The notes below the pieces were generated by a model, which was not told where the DNA came from, did not search any database, and worked only from the letters and a program-made list of their open reading frames with translations. The translations under genes and the position numbers were made by a program. A DNA stretch of 16,077 nucleotides from Patescibacteria group bacterium (lineage in GTDB: Bacteria > Patescibacteriota > Minisyncoccia > Phycocordibacterales > Phycocordibacteraceae), in assembly GCA_004296925.1 (NCBI GenBank), contig SCVI01000030.1, positions 1-16,077 of the forward strand, read 5' to 3'. Shown one piece after another: positions 1 through 7,319 of the stretch; the stretch's first letter is position 1; each line of letters opens with the position of its first letter.

Positions 1-1955
1 ACTACCCCTTCTCCACCTTTCCAGATACCGCGAAGTACTGGTTTATCATTTTCTGTTGTTGTTATTCTAGGCTCAGGGAATGGGTCGTTTGGATATTTTG
101 AAATCGCATACTCCATAAAGTCATGCCACAACGGCGCAACAATAAAACCGGCGATTTTTTTCTCCATCGGCGAGTTGTTGTTGTTACCAGCCCACGCACC
201 AACCACAATGTTTGGTGTGTACCCAAGAATCCAAGCGTCTTTATAGTCGTTGGTGGTTCCTGTTTTTGCTGCAACATATTTCCCAGGAAAATTAAGTGCG
301 GAATCACTACCAAACTCAGGGGCTCGAGCCTCATTATCTGAGAGGATGTCTGATATTTGAGACGCTACATTTTCATCAAGAACACGTTCAGGAGCAAGGG
401 GGTAGTTTTTTATCTCGTTTCCATCTTTATCTTCTATCCGCAGCACTGCTCTGTGTGTGTTTTTAACACCGTTGTTTGCGAAAACACTATACCCTTCAGT
501 CATATCAAGTAATGAGACCTCACCACCACCAAGCACTAGCGTTAATCCGTACTGTGAGGCACTCCCAAGCGTTCCTATGCCCATAGAACGAGCAAGACGT
601 AGTGCGTTATCAATTCCTACAAGGTAGAGGGCCTTAACGGCAGGGATGTTTCTTGAAAGAGCCAAGGCCTCTTTGGTAGTTATGGGACCTAAAAACTTTC
701 CATCGAAATTAACTGGAGCGTAGCAAGGGGCAGCCGAATCTAGACTCGTGACGGCACAACTTGTAGAAAATTGTGTAGGAACATCAAATAAAATTGTTTC
801 TGGTGTATACCCTTGCAGAAAAGCAGCCGCGTATACAAATGGTTTAAAGGCGGATCCAGGCTGGCGGTTTGCTAGTGCAATGTTGTATGCACCATCAATT
901 TCTTCGTCAAAGTAATCACGAGAACCCGCCATTGTTAGGATATCTCCTGTTTTTGGATCTATAGCAACAATCGCGGCGTTCTCTGCATTAAAATCTATTT
1001 TGTTTTGTAAAGCTCTTTTTTTAACCACCTCCTCTGCTTTCGCCTCTAAATCTGCGTCAAGGGTTGTAATAATACGCCACCCGGATTGCTCAAGGGTGTT
1101 TTGCCCGTATTCCGCTTCGAGTTGTTCGCGAACATAAAATACAAAATGGGGTGAACGAATTCCTGCAACCGCAGCAGGGGCGAAAGTAACTTTAGTAGAC
1201 TTTGCAACCTCATATTCTTCAGTACTAATAAGCGAAAGCTCTTTCATTCTCGATAAGACAATATTTTTACGTGTCTCGAGCGCATCGCGGTGGTTACCGT
1301 ATGGTGAAAAGTATGTTGGAGCTTGAGGTAGTGCTGCGAGGTACGCTGCTTCTGTAAGCGAAACATCTTTAGCTTGTTTCCCAAAATACGACTGACTTGC
1401 TTCCTCTACACCATATATCGATCCACCGTACGGGCTTTCATTTAAATAAATTTCCAATATTTTCTCTTTTGGGAGCACGGTTTCAAGTTTTAAAGAGAGA
1501 ACCCACTCTTTGGCTTTACGAGTGAGGGTTCTGTCTTTGGTGAGTATTGTGTTCTTCACCACCTGTTGGGTAATTGTTGAACCTCCTTGCGTGTAACCAC
1601 CAGGGGTAAGATTTGCAAGAACTGCCCTCATTATTGAGGAAATTTTAATTCCATTATGTTGGTAGAATTCAGCGTCCTCAATGGCTATTGTTGCTTTTTG
1701 GATGTTTGGGGAAATTTCACTAAGGGGCACCAATGTGCGCGTGACGTTATTATTGAGGTCGTCGAGTAGAACTGTGCCGGTTCGGTCGTAGATTTTAGTT
1801 GATTGCTCAACAATACGGTTTTGGAGAGAGGTTATGTCCGGTATTTTGAGTGAGGCTGCCCATAGAAAAACAATACCTGAGAAAAACAACACCAAACCAC
1901 CACCTAAAAGTATTAGTGCGCGTTTTTGTTTAGCATGCAACCTCCTCCTTTTCAT
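1..1955 (-). CDS. Class A penicillin-binding protein (PBP1a-type), C-terminus cut by the window edge
   Basis: Bifunctional cell-wall synthase that polymerises lipid II and cross-links the glycan strands on the outer face of the membrane. Reading from the ATG at 1955 gives 651 residues with no stop before the edge. A basic N-terminus (KRRR) leads into one membrane segment at about 13-34. A GT51 glycosyltransferase domain follows, with the catalytic Glu in IEDAEFYQHNG (about 91-101) and GGSTITQQ (124-131). The penicillin-binding transpeptidase domain shows SAFK (Ser368, Lys371), SRN (434-436) and KTGTT (564-568), so both active sites look intact. There is no clear Shine-Dalgarno. The AGGAGG in the first codons lies inside the gene, and the ATG it would serve is out of frame and quickly stopped. 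It is divergent from tyrS. Family assignment is secure; the true C-terminus is not visible. Confidence 0.95.
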   Translation of the reverse strand, partial: MKRRRLHAKQKRALILLGGGLVLFFSGIVFLWAASLKIPDITSLQNRIVEQSTKIYDRTGTVLLDDLNNNVTRTLVPLSEISPNIQKATIAIEDAEFYQHNGIKISSIMRAVLANLTPGGYTQGGSTITQQVVKNTILTKDRTLTRKAKEWVLSLKLETVLPKEKILEIYLNESPYGGSIYGVEEASQSYFGKQAKDVSLTEAAYLAALPQAPTYFSPYGNHRDALETRKNIVLSRMKELSLISTEEYEVAKSTKVTFAPAAVAGIRSPHFVFYVREQLEAEYGQNTLEQSGWRIITTLDADLEAKAEEVVKKRALQNKIDFNAENAAIVAIDPKTGDILTMAGSRDYFDEEIDGAYNIALANRQPGSAFKPFVYAAAFLQGYTPETILFDVPTQFSTSCAVTSLDSAAPCYAPVNFDGKFLGPITTKEALALSRNIPAVKALYLVGIDNALRLARSMGIGTLGSASQYGLTLVLGGGEVSLLDMTEGYSVFANNGVKNTHRAVLRIEDKDGNEIKNYPLAPERVLDENVASQISDILSDNEARAPEFGSDSALNFPGKYVAAKTGTTNDYKDAWILGYTPNIVVGAWAGNNNNSPMEKKIAGFIVAPLWHDFMEYAISKYPNDPFPEPRITTTENDKPVLRGIWKGGEGV

Positions 1956-1966
1956 ACCTTTATAGA

Positions 1967-1975
1967 ATCGTAGCA
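1967..1975 (-). promoter_or_regulatory. Extended -10 box for the PBP gene
   Basis: On the minus strand the box reads TGCTACGAT, an extended -10 (TGn plus TAnnnT). It ends 11 nt before the ATG, so the predicted leader is only about 4-5 nt. No convincing -35 is visible. Inferred from sequence and position only. Confidence 0.5.
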
Positions 1976-1990
1976 AGGTAATACCCTGCA

Positions 1991-1999
1991 TGCTAGAGT
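1991..1999 (+). promoter_or_regulatory. Extended -10 box for tyrS
   Basis: TGCTAGAGT is an extended -10, followed by exactly 6 nt and then the tyrS ATG. This predicts transcription starting at or next to the start codon, giving a leaderless mRNA. The -35 region (TAGCAA, 17 nt upstream) matches TTGACA at only 3 of 6 positions. Confidence 0.6.
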
Positions 2000-2005
2000 T
2001 ATTTT

Positions 2006-3211
2006 ATGTTTTTAAGGAATAACTCAAACGTCTCAACTGACAATGTGAAGATTGAGGAGCTGCTCTCAAGGAGTGTGAACGAGGTGATTCCTTCAAACGA
2101 ATCACTACGAAAGCTTTTATTGTCAGGCAAGAAGCTCCGCATTAAGCTTGGTATTGATCCAACCAGTCCGAATGTGCATATAGGTAGGGCAGTAACGTTA
2201 TTGAAGTTAAAAGATTTTCAGGACCTCGGACACACGGTCGTTTTTATAATTGGTGACGCTACAGGAGTTGTGGGGGATACCTCAGACAAAACGAGCGAGC
2301 GACCAATGCTTTCGCGTGCCGAAATTGAAAAAAATCTTACTGAATACGTAAATCAGGTTGAAAAGATATTAAATAAAAAACAACTCGAGGTCCGCCATAA
2401 TTCAGAATGGTTGTTGCAACTCGACTACGCAGAAATAGGGGAACAAGCCAATGCATTTTCTGTCGCAGAATTTATTGCTAGAGACAATATTAGAAAAAGG
2501 CTCGACGAAGGTAAGCGCGTATCTCTTCGAGAAGTCTTGTACCCGCTTATGCAGGGTTACGACTCTGTGGCGGTAAAAGCAGACGTAGAACTCGGGGGGA
2601 CTGACCAGCGTTTTAATTTACTCGCCGGAAGGACACTCCAGGAAAAGTTAGGTCAATTTCCTCAGCATGTCTTGATGACTGAACTTATTTTAGGAACCGA
2701 TGGAAGAAAAATGAGTTCAAGTTGGGGTAATACTATCAATCTAAACGACGCACCAAACGACATGTTTGGAAAAGTGATGAGTATCCCCGACACTCTCATT
2801 AAGGAATATTTTGTACACGTAACACGCGTACCTTTTAAAGACATTGAAATTATTACAGCCCTCTCACCGCGCGATGCAAAACTTGCGCTCGCCACGGAAA
2901 TTGTGCGCATGTACCACTCAATTACTGATGCGGAAAAGGCTCGTGACCGCTTTATTTCTGTGTTTTCTAAAGGAGAAATATCTGAAGAAGATGCTGTCGA
3001 GGTACGGTTCACGCGAGAACAATCATATGCTGATGCACTTGTAATGGCTAAAGTAGTGCAATCTAAAACAGAGTTAAGACGACTCATTAGCGCTGGGGCA
3101 GTATCGTCAATTACTAGAACCGAAACAATCGATGATTTGAACGAAGTCCCTCAGGATCAAGAAATTCTTAAAATAGGAAAACGTAGAATTGTGAAAATGG
3201 TTAAGAATTAA
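2006..3211 (+). CDS. tyrS: Tyrosyl-tRNA synthetase (TyrRS)
   Basis: Cytoplasmic class I aminoacyl-tRNA synthetase that charges tRNA-Tyr with tyrosine using ATP. The protein is 401 residues, normal for bacterial TyrRS. The HIGH signature appears as NVHIGR (56-61) after GIDPTSP. The tyrosine and adenylate pocket shows YPLMQGYDS (179-187) and GGTDQRFN (198-205). The KMSKS loop is KMSSS (235-239), followed by the family's MFGKVMSIPD block (253-262). An S4-like RNA-binding tail covers about 345-401. This pattern fits the second bacterial TyrRS clade (TyrZ-like) better than the E. coli type. The ATG is the first in frame and sits 6 nt after a -10 box, with no Shine-Dalgarno. The gene is monocistronic and ends at a strong terminator shared with the convergent small gene. 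Confidence 0.96.
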   Translation: MFLRNNSNVSTDNVKIEELLSRSVNEVIPSNESLRKLLLSGKKLRIKLGIDPTSPNVHIGRAVTLLKLKDFQDLGHTVVFIIGDATGVVGDTSDKTSERPMLSRAEIEKNLTEYVNQVEKILNKKQLEVRHNSEWLLQLDYAEIGEQANAFSVAEFIARDNIRKRLDEGKRVSLREVLYPLMQGYDSVAVKADVELGGTDQRFNLLAGRTLQEKLGQFPQHVLMTELILGTDGRKMSSSWGNTINLNDAPNDMFGKVMSIPDTLIKEYFVHVTRVPFKDIEIITALSPRDAKLALATEIVRMYHSITDAEKARDRFISVFSKGEISEEDAVEVRFTREQSYADALVMAKVVQSKTELRRLISAGAVSSITRTETIDDLNEVPQDQEILKIGKRRIVKMVKN

Positions 3212-3234
3212 AAAACCGGCGAGCGCCGGTTTTT
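3212..3234. terminator. Bidirectional intrinsic terminator between tyrS and the acidic small gene
   Basis: Stem ACCGGC (3215-3220) / GCCGGT (3225-3230) with a GAGC loop, flanked by an A-run on one side and a T-run on the other. It therefore works in both directions. It starts directly after the tyrS stop and ends 2 nt before the stop of the convergent gene. Confidence 0.9.
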
Positions 3235-3236
3235 AA

Positions 3237-3377
3237 TTACATAGCATCATCTTCGTCATCAAAAATATCTCCGCCGTCATCATCTTCGTCATCCAACTCT
3301 TCTTCACTCGGAGACTCCACTTCTTCAGTATCTAACTCCTCATCCTCAAACTTCCCTTTTTTATGATCGTCAGTCAT
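3237..3377 (-). CDS. Small, very acidic protein of unknown function (46 aa)
   Basis: A complete reading frame, ATG to TAA. It begins MTDDHKKGKFEDEELD and ends FDDEDDAM. More than half of the residues are Asp or Glu, with only four Lys/Arg (two adjacent near the N-terminus), so it should be disordered and strongly negative. It has no membrane segment, cysteine or recognisable domain. It fills the space between ruvC and the tyrS terminator, and that terminator serves its 3' end as well, which supports its being a real transcribed gene. I do not recognise a family. An acidic tail like that of the RNA polymerase delta subunit, or a nucleic-acid mimic, are only guesses. Upstream 3378-3479 shows no other gene. 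Confidence 0.6.
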   Translation of the reverse strand: MTDDHKKGKFEDEELDTEEVESPSEEELDDEDDDGGDIFDDEDDAM

Positions 3378-3479
3378 GGTCTTTTAGATATCGTTCTAAA
3401 TTTATAAGGCTCTGAACGAGCTATTTGTAGCAAACCAATCTTGAATGGGGAAGCCCTTGGAAGAACGACTGTGGATATT

Positions 3480-3968
3480 CTAAGAAATGGCTCTCATAAA
3501 GGATGATTTTGATTGGTGTGCCAATGCAAGAGCAATGGCATCATATTCATCGTCATGACGCTTTCTTTCTTTGAGAGGTATAAGTCTCTCTACCATACGA
3601 ATAACTGCGTCCTTTTGCGCGTTACCAGACCCTGTTACAGCAATCTTCACGTCTTGCGGGGAATACTCATATACTTGTATCCCGGCTTCCACTCCTGCGA
3701 GAGTAATAACTCCGCGCGCTTCTGCAACATGGATAGCTGTTTTTTGGTTTTTGGTAAAGAAGAGGGTCTCTATAGCAAGCGCATCAGGATTAAACTCTTT
3801 AATGATCGCACTCACTCTTTTGAATACCGCATGAAGACGTGCGGTAAATACCCCCTTCTCTGGAATAAAACACTCTGAATGTAAAAGAACATTTCCTTCC
3901 ATGACTGCAATACCAACGCGGTCGTAACCAGGGTCTACCGCAATAACACTGTGTTTTTTTTTGCTCAC
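3480..3968 (-). CDS. ruvC: Crossover junction endodeoxyribonuclease RuvC
   Basis: Resolves Holliday junctions by symmetric strand cleavage, working with RuvAB. The protein is 162 residues, close to the usual 160-175. The RNase H-like active site is complete: Asp12 in AVDPGYDRVG, Glu67 in LAIETLFF, and the Asp pair in HDDEYDAIALALAH (Asp140 and Asp143, matching E. coli D138 and D141). The start is GTG, overlapping the upstream stop as GTGA. This 4-nt overlap suggests translational coupling to the MazG-like gene. It is the last gene of the ruvB / MazG-like / ruvC operon. A yebC neighbour, common beside ruvC in other bacteria, is absent here. Confidence 0.95.
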   Translation of the reverse strand: MSKKKHSVIAVDPGYDRVGIAVMEGNVLLHSECFIPEKGVFTARLHAVFKRVSAIIKEFNPDALAIETLFFTKNQKTAIHVAEARGVITLAGVEAGIQVYEYSPQDVKIAVTGSGNAQKDAVIRMVERLIPLKERKRHDDEYDAIALALAHQSKSSFMRAIS

Positions 3969-4300
3969 GATTCTCTATTTCTGATTTCCAGCTTTTCCAT
4001 TTTTCTAATCATTGCTTTTTCTATATCAACACCAGCAGCTTCAGCGAGAAATAACGAAACGAGAATCACGTCAGCACACTCATCCCCAAGCTCGTCGTCT
4101 CCCTTCGCCATAATTTTAGATTCTCTTTGATATCCAAGGCGTGCAAGAACCTGTTCAGAAAGTTCTCCAACTTCCTCACCGAGTTTTGCGGTATATGCAA
4201 GTAAATGAGAAGTTTCACCACGCTCTTTTTTGAGGGTCTGCCAAATGCGTGCTTCTTGTTTTGTAACCCATTCTTTAAATGTGTCCGAAAGTATCATCAT
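3965..4300 (-). CDS. MazG-like nucleotide pyrophosphohydrolase
   Basis: Small all-alpha NTP pyrophosphohydrolase (MazG/dUTPase-2 superfamily) that would hydrolyse a nucleoside triphosphate to the monophosphate and PPi. The protein is 111 residues, a single-domain form. The Mg-binding signature is visible as KLGEEVGELSEQ (39-50; E42, E43, E46) and DELGDECADVI (69-79; E74, D77). The ATG overlaps the ruvB stop as ATGA and its own stop overlaps the ruvC start as GTGA, so it is coupled on both sides between two Holliday-junction genes. A nucleotide clean-up role tied to repair is an inference from position. The substrate cannot be read from the sequence. Confidence 0.82.
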   Translation of the reverse strand: MMILSDTFKEWVTKQEARIWQTLKKERGETSHLLAYTAKLGEEVGELSEQVLARLGYQRESKIMAKGDDELGDECADVILVSLFLAEAAGVDIEKAMIRKMEKLEIRNRES

Positions 4301-5337
4301 ATAAGTTTTTTTTGTGCGCCCTGTTTCCCTAAGTGTTCACGAGCTCGCGCGGTTACTATTCTGCCTCGAGGAGTTCTTTCTAGAAAACCTTCTTGCATTA
4401 AGTAGGGTTCGTACACGTCCTCAATTGTTTGATCGTCTTCCGCGGCTGCGGCAGCAAGAGTTTTTACTCCCACAGGACCACCACCAAATTTATTAATAAG
4501 CGCTTCAAGAATTCGTCTGTCTGACGGGGTGAGGCCTGCGTCATCAATACCAATCATAGCGAGTGCTTTTTCGGCAGCAGATTTTGAAAGAGGAGTGCGA
4601 TCTAGTTGTGCAACATCGCGAGATCGTTTTAATAAATAGTTTGCAGTTCTAGGTGTTTTCCTAGATCGTTTTGCAATTTCACTTAACGCATCAGCTTCTG
4701 TTTCCACCCCCAAGATTTTTGCGGAACGTGCAAGTATGCTCGTTATTTCAGGTTCAGAATAAAAGTCGAGCTGGAACACTCCTCCAGAAAATCGTGAACG
4801 AAGCGGTGCAGAAATTAAACCAATACGTGTAGTTGCTCCAACTAACGTGAAAGAGGGGAGTGCGAGCTCAATGGTGCGAGCTGAAGGACCTTTACCAATA
4901 ATGATATCGAGTTTTCCCGCCTCCATTGCAGGATATAGGACCTCTTCTACCGATTTATTAAGTCTGTGTATTTCGTCGATGAATAGCACGTCTCCCGGCT
5001 CTAGGTTAGTTAAAATTGCAGCGAGATCTCCCACGCGTTCTATTACAGGGCCAGCGGTGGCACGCATATTCGCGCCGAGCTCTCTTGCCATTAAGTGTGC
5101 GAGAGTTGTTTTGCCCAATCCTGGTGGGCCGTAAAGAAGAATATGTTCCGGCGCATGAGATCTTTCGCGAGCTGCTGCAATTAATACGCGCAAATTTTCT
5201 TTTACGTTCTCTTGGCCCACATATTCACTCCAGCCGGTAGGGCGAAGAGTTTGATCGAGCACTTGTTCACCTACGTTTTCAGAGGGATCCACTTCTTTAG
5301 GGTCTTTTTTGGATGGCGGGGTAGAGGTACTTGACAT
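4297..5337 (-). CDS. ruvB: Holliday junction branch migration ATPase RuvB
   Basis: Hexameric AAA+ motor that, with RuvA, drives branch migration of Holliday junctions. The protein is 346 residues, typical for the family. Visible motifs are Walker A GPPGLGKTT (70-78), Walker B FIDEIHR (119-125), sensor-like GATTRIG (167-173) and LRSRF (179-183) with the likely arginine finger. The C-terminal winged helix ends in TPRGRIVTARAREHLG. The N-terminal ~25 residues are polar and probably disordered. The chosen ATG lies 12 nt after an extended -10. It heads an operon with the MazG-like gene and ruvC. Its promoter overlaps, on the opposite strand, that of the RNA at 5366-5537. Confidence 0.96.
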   Translation of the reverse strand: MSSTSTPPSKKDPKEVDPSENVGEQVLDQTLRPTGWSEYVGQENVKENLRVLIAAARERSHAPEHILLYGPPGLGKTTLAHLMARELGANMRATAGPVIERVGDLAAILTNLEPGDVLFIDEIHRLNKSVEEVLYPAMEAGKLDIIIGKGPSARTIELALPSFTLVGATTRIGLISAPLRSRFSGGVFQLDFYSEPEITSILARSAKILGVETEADALSEIAKRSRKTPRTANYLLKRSRDVAQLDRTPLSKSAAEKALAMIGIDDAGLTPSDRRILEALINKFGGGPVGVKTLAAAAAEDDQTIEDVYEPYLMQEGFLERTPRGRIVTARAREHLGKQGAQKKLI

Positions 5338-5359
5338 ATCTAATAGGCTATGCTAACAT
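5331..5359 (+). promoter_or_regulatory. Strong sigma70-type promoter for the structured RNA
   Basis: A perfect -35 TTGACA (5331-5336), a 17-nt spacer, then the extended -10 TGCTAACAT (TG at 5351-5352, hexamer TAACAT at 5354-5359). This is the closest match to consensus in the window. It reads away from ruvB, and its -35 overlaps the ruvB start codon. The predicted transcription start is about 5366-5368. Confidence 0.75.
5350..5358 (-). promoter_or_regulatory. Extended -10 box for the ruvB operon, overlapping the opposite-strand -10
   Basis: The minus strand reads TGTTAGCAT, ending 12 nt before the ruvB ATG (predicted leader of about 5 nt). It occupies almost the same bases as the plus-strand TGCTAACAT, so one partly symmetrical element can serve both directions. 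Confidence 0.55.
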
Positions 5360-5365
5360 AATAAC

Positions 5366-5537
5366 ATACCCCAAGCGGGGTTTTCTTTGTAAGAAACTGC
5401 ACCCATCTAAGCAACGCCGTGGCTTCTCCGTAAGGATCTGCTGGTTTTAAGACTTCGGTCTTATATTCTGGTCGTCTCCTCATCAGAGTTCCACCAATAG
5501 CAAAGCGTTGTTTAGAGGGGTGCGGTTTTTTTATTTT
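5366..5537 (+). ncRNA. Putative structured non-coding RNA of about 170 nt, family not recognised
   Basis: Positions 5391-5417 pair with 5505-5531: of 27 opposed positions, 23 are Watson-Crick, three are G-U (5393/5529, 5398/5524, 5411/5511) and one is an A-G mismatch. The G-U pairs become A-C mismatches on the other strand, which assigns the RNA to the plus strand. Inside lie GTGG (5419-5422) / CCAC (5491-5494), a 6-bp hairpin TAAGAC/GTCTTA capped by a UUCG tetraloop closed by C-G (5448-5463), and an unpaired A-rich stretch (5495-5504). Upstream is a small hairpin ACCCC/GGGGT (5368-5381). The 3' strand runs into a T-tract (5526-5532, then TTTT), so the helix doubles as an intrinsic terminator. 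It has its own strong promoter. Size and paired ends recall 6S RNA, but I see no SRP, tmRNA, RNase P or clear 6S signature. The helix may also help terminate convergent pilB. Confidence 0.72.
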
Positions 5538-5547
5538 CAAAATTCTC

Positions 5548-7221
5548 TTAACTCAGCGCGTTTTCAATAAGGACTACACGTTCGAGTTCGGTGAGGGAGG
5601 TTATACCAGACACCACCTTCATAACACCATCTTCAATCATGGTAAGGATTTCTTTTGTGTGTTGGAGAGTCTGTATGTCGTGTTCAGATGGAGAAGTGCG
5701 GAGAAGGGTATCCATCTCTGAGTCAATAATAATGGCTTCAAATATACCTATTCTACCTTTGAATCCTGTGTGGTTACACTCCAAACATCCTACTGGTTCA
5801 AATATATTTGTTCTATCAGCAGGGATTACGCTTTTATCTCTAAGTCCCGCGAGTACTTTCTCAACCCTATCTTTAGTGACCCCTTCCAAAGGCACCGCTT
5901 TTTTACAAGCTTTACACAATACGCGAACCAAGCGCTGGGCCATCGCAACATTAATTGATGAACCAAAAACTTTTGGATCAACACCAAGGTCGACAAGACG
6001 AGGGAATGTACCTGCAGCATTGTTGGTGTGAAGTGTAGAAAATACAAAGTGACCAGTAAGGGCGGCGTCTATTGCTGTTTGCGCCACTTCGTTATCTCTA
6101 ATTTCTCCAATCATGATGGCGTCGGGGTCTTGGCGAAGCGCTGCACGCAATCCCTGTAAGAACGTATAGTTTTTTTGGTCCACCTGTGTCTGTACTAATC
6201 CATCTACGTGGTACTCAATAGGATCTTCAATTGTGATGATTTTAATTTCAGGAGAGTTAATTTTCTTCATGCACGCATACAGAGTTGTTGTTTTACCGCT
6301 TCCCGTAGGACCAGTGTTTAAGAGCATGCCGTTTGGATTTTGTATCTCCTTCTCAACAAGGGTACGAAGCTTTGGTTCCATGCCGAGAGCTTCAAACGGA
6401 ACTGAAATGGTGTCAGGATTCAAGAGGCGCATCACTACTGTTTCTCCGTATGCTCCAGGGATGACTGAGGTTCTCACCTCAGTGTCTTTTCCGTTGAGTG
6501 CAATACTGAATCTTCCATCTTGAGGCCTGTCTTTAAGGTTTAGTTTTAATCCTGAGAGAAGTTTAAGACGAGACAATAAGAGATGTGACGTTTCGAGATC
6601 AAAGTTGACTGCATTATGAAGCACTCCGTCTAAGCGGTATCGCATTCGTACATTTTCGCTACTTGGTTCTATGTGGATGTCCGATGCATCAACAGCTATT
6701 GCACCAGCAAGCACCACCTCAAGTATTTTTGAAATACGATATGCTTTTTTCATTTCCACCACGTCCGATACAGCTTTCTGTATGTCGTCGACGGTATGAA
6801 TTGTTTCCACCCATTTTTTTAATTCGTCAGATGATATATCAAAGACCCCTTGTTTTGACTCTGTTGCGAACGAAAGGTCTTTGTAGTGTTCCCACGCACG
6901 CCCCAAAGATGTTCTGGAAACCATGTAAAGTTGAATCGTGTAACCTTCTTTCTCTAAGCTAGAAAGTACAGGCGGAAGTTTTGGATGTTGAGGAGAACGG
7001 ACCGCCACGGAAAGTTTTTTGCCCACAAGGTCAAAGGCCGCAGATTCCGATTCACGCGCAGCACTTTCTTCGATGACTCTGAGGGCGTCGGTATTAATGG
7101 AGGTGCGGGTAAGATCTTGGTATCCAACCTCATATTTCTTCGCCAATATAGAAGCAAGCTCCTCTTCTTCTTTGCGTTGGAGTTCCTCTACTCGTGTATC
7201 TGAATCATTAAGATCAACCAT
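5548..7221 (-). CDS. pilB: Type IV pilus / type II secretion assembly ATPase (PilB/GspE family)
   Basis: Cytoplasmic hexameric ATPase that powers pilin polymerisation at the inner face of the membrane. The protein is 557 residues, normal for PilB. An N-terminal MshEN/T2SSE_N-like region covers about 20-140. The core shows Walker A GPTGSGKTTT (304-313), the Asp box TIEDPIEYH (330-338), Walker B LRQDPDAIMIGEIRD (362-376) and the His box ALTGHFVFSTLHTN (387-400). The PilB/GspE zinc tetracysteine is present: C436 and C439, then C479 and C482. Its presence argues against the retraction ATPase PilT. It stands alone here, with no pilin or pilC gene visible, between the structured RNA and tsaE. The ATG follows a -10-like TACTAT by 6 nt. 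Confidence 0.93.
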   Translation of the reverse strand: MVDLNDSDTRVEELQRKEEEELASILAKKYEVGYQDLTRTSINTDALRVIEESAARESESAAFDLVGKKLSVAVRSPQHPKLPPVLSSLEKEGYTIQLYMVSRTSLGRAWEHYKDLSFATESKQGVFDISSDELKKWVETIHTVDDIQKAVSDVVEMKKAYRISKILEVVLAGAIAVDASDIHIEPSSENVRMRYRLDGVLHNAVNFDLETSHLLLSRLKLLSGLKLNLKDRPQDGRFSIALNGKDTEVRTSVIPGAYGETVVMRLLNPDTISVPFEALGMEPKLRTLVEKEIQNPNGMLLNTGPTGSGKTTTLYACMKKINSPEIKIITIEDPIEYHVDGLVQTQVDQKNYTFLQGLRAALRQDPDAIMIGEIRDNEVAQTAIDAALTGHFVFSTLHTNNAAGTFPRLVDLGVDPKVFGSSINVAMAQRLVRVLCKACKKAVPLEGVTKDRVEKVLAGLRDKSVIPADRTNIFEPVGCLECNHTGFKGRIGIFEAIIIDSEMDTLLRTSPSEHDIQTLQHTKEILTMIEDGVMKVVSGITSLTELERVVLIENALS

Positions 7222-7227
7222 ACGTGA

Positions 7228-7233
7228 ATAGTA
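7228..7233 (-). promoter_or_regulatory. -10 box for pilB
   Basis: TACTAT on the minus strand lies 6 nt before the ATG. There is no TGn extension and no good -35, so the call rests mainly on the spacing it shares with tyrS, ruvA and trmH. Confidence 0.45.
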
Positions 7234-7303
7234 CCGTATTCATTTGAACTGCGCAGTGAAAATCAACCTTTTTGTTACTTTAGTTTGAATCGGTGTCTGA
7301 ATA

Positions 7304-7309
7304 TATAAT
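7304..7309 (+). promoter_or_regulatory. Consensus -10 box for the tsaE-polA-holA operon
   Basis: A perfect TATAAT ends 10 nt before the ATG at 7320. It lies downstream of an alternative GTG at 7293, so a transcript from it could not include that GTG. This decides the tsaE start. The -35 (TAGTTT, 17 nt upstream) is weak. Confidence 0.6.
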
Positions 7310-7319
7310 AGAGAAAGAT

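Noticed and set aside
2662..3087. Minus-strand 141-codon frame inside tyrS
   Set aside because: Shadow of a well-supported gene; no promoter, domain or protein-like composition.
5366..5537. SRP RNA, tmRNA or RNase P RNA as identity of the structured RNA
   Set aside because: No GGAA-type SRP apical loop with its conserved bulge, no tRNA-like ends of tmRNA, and too short and without the conserved core for RNase P.
5340..5540. A 66-codon minus-strand frame (TTG start) between pilB and ruvB
   Set aside because: It lies antisense to the long helix of the structured RNA, includes the ruvB promoter at its end, starts with TTG without a ribosome site and has no recognisable protein pattern. The RNA explains the sequence better, though protein-level conservation would reopen the case.
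7293..7319. GTG start for tsaE, adding nine residues
   Set aside because: A perfect TATAAT lies inside the extension, and the ATG at 7320 gives the usual family length before Walker A.
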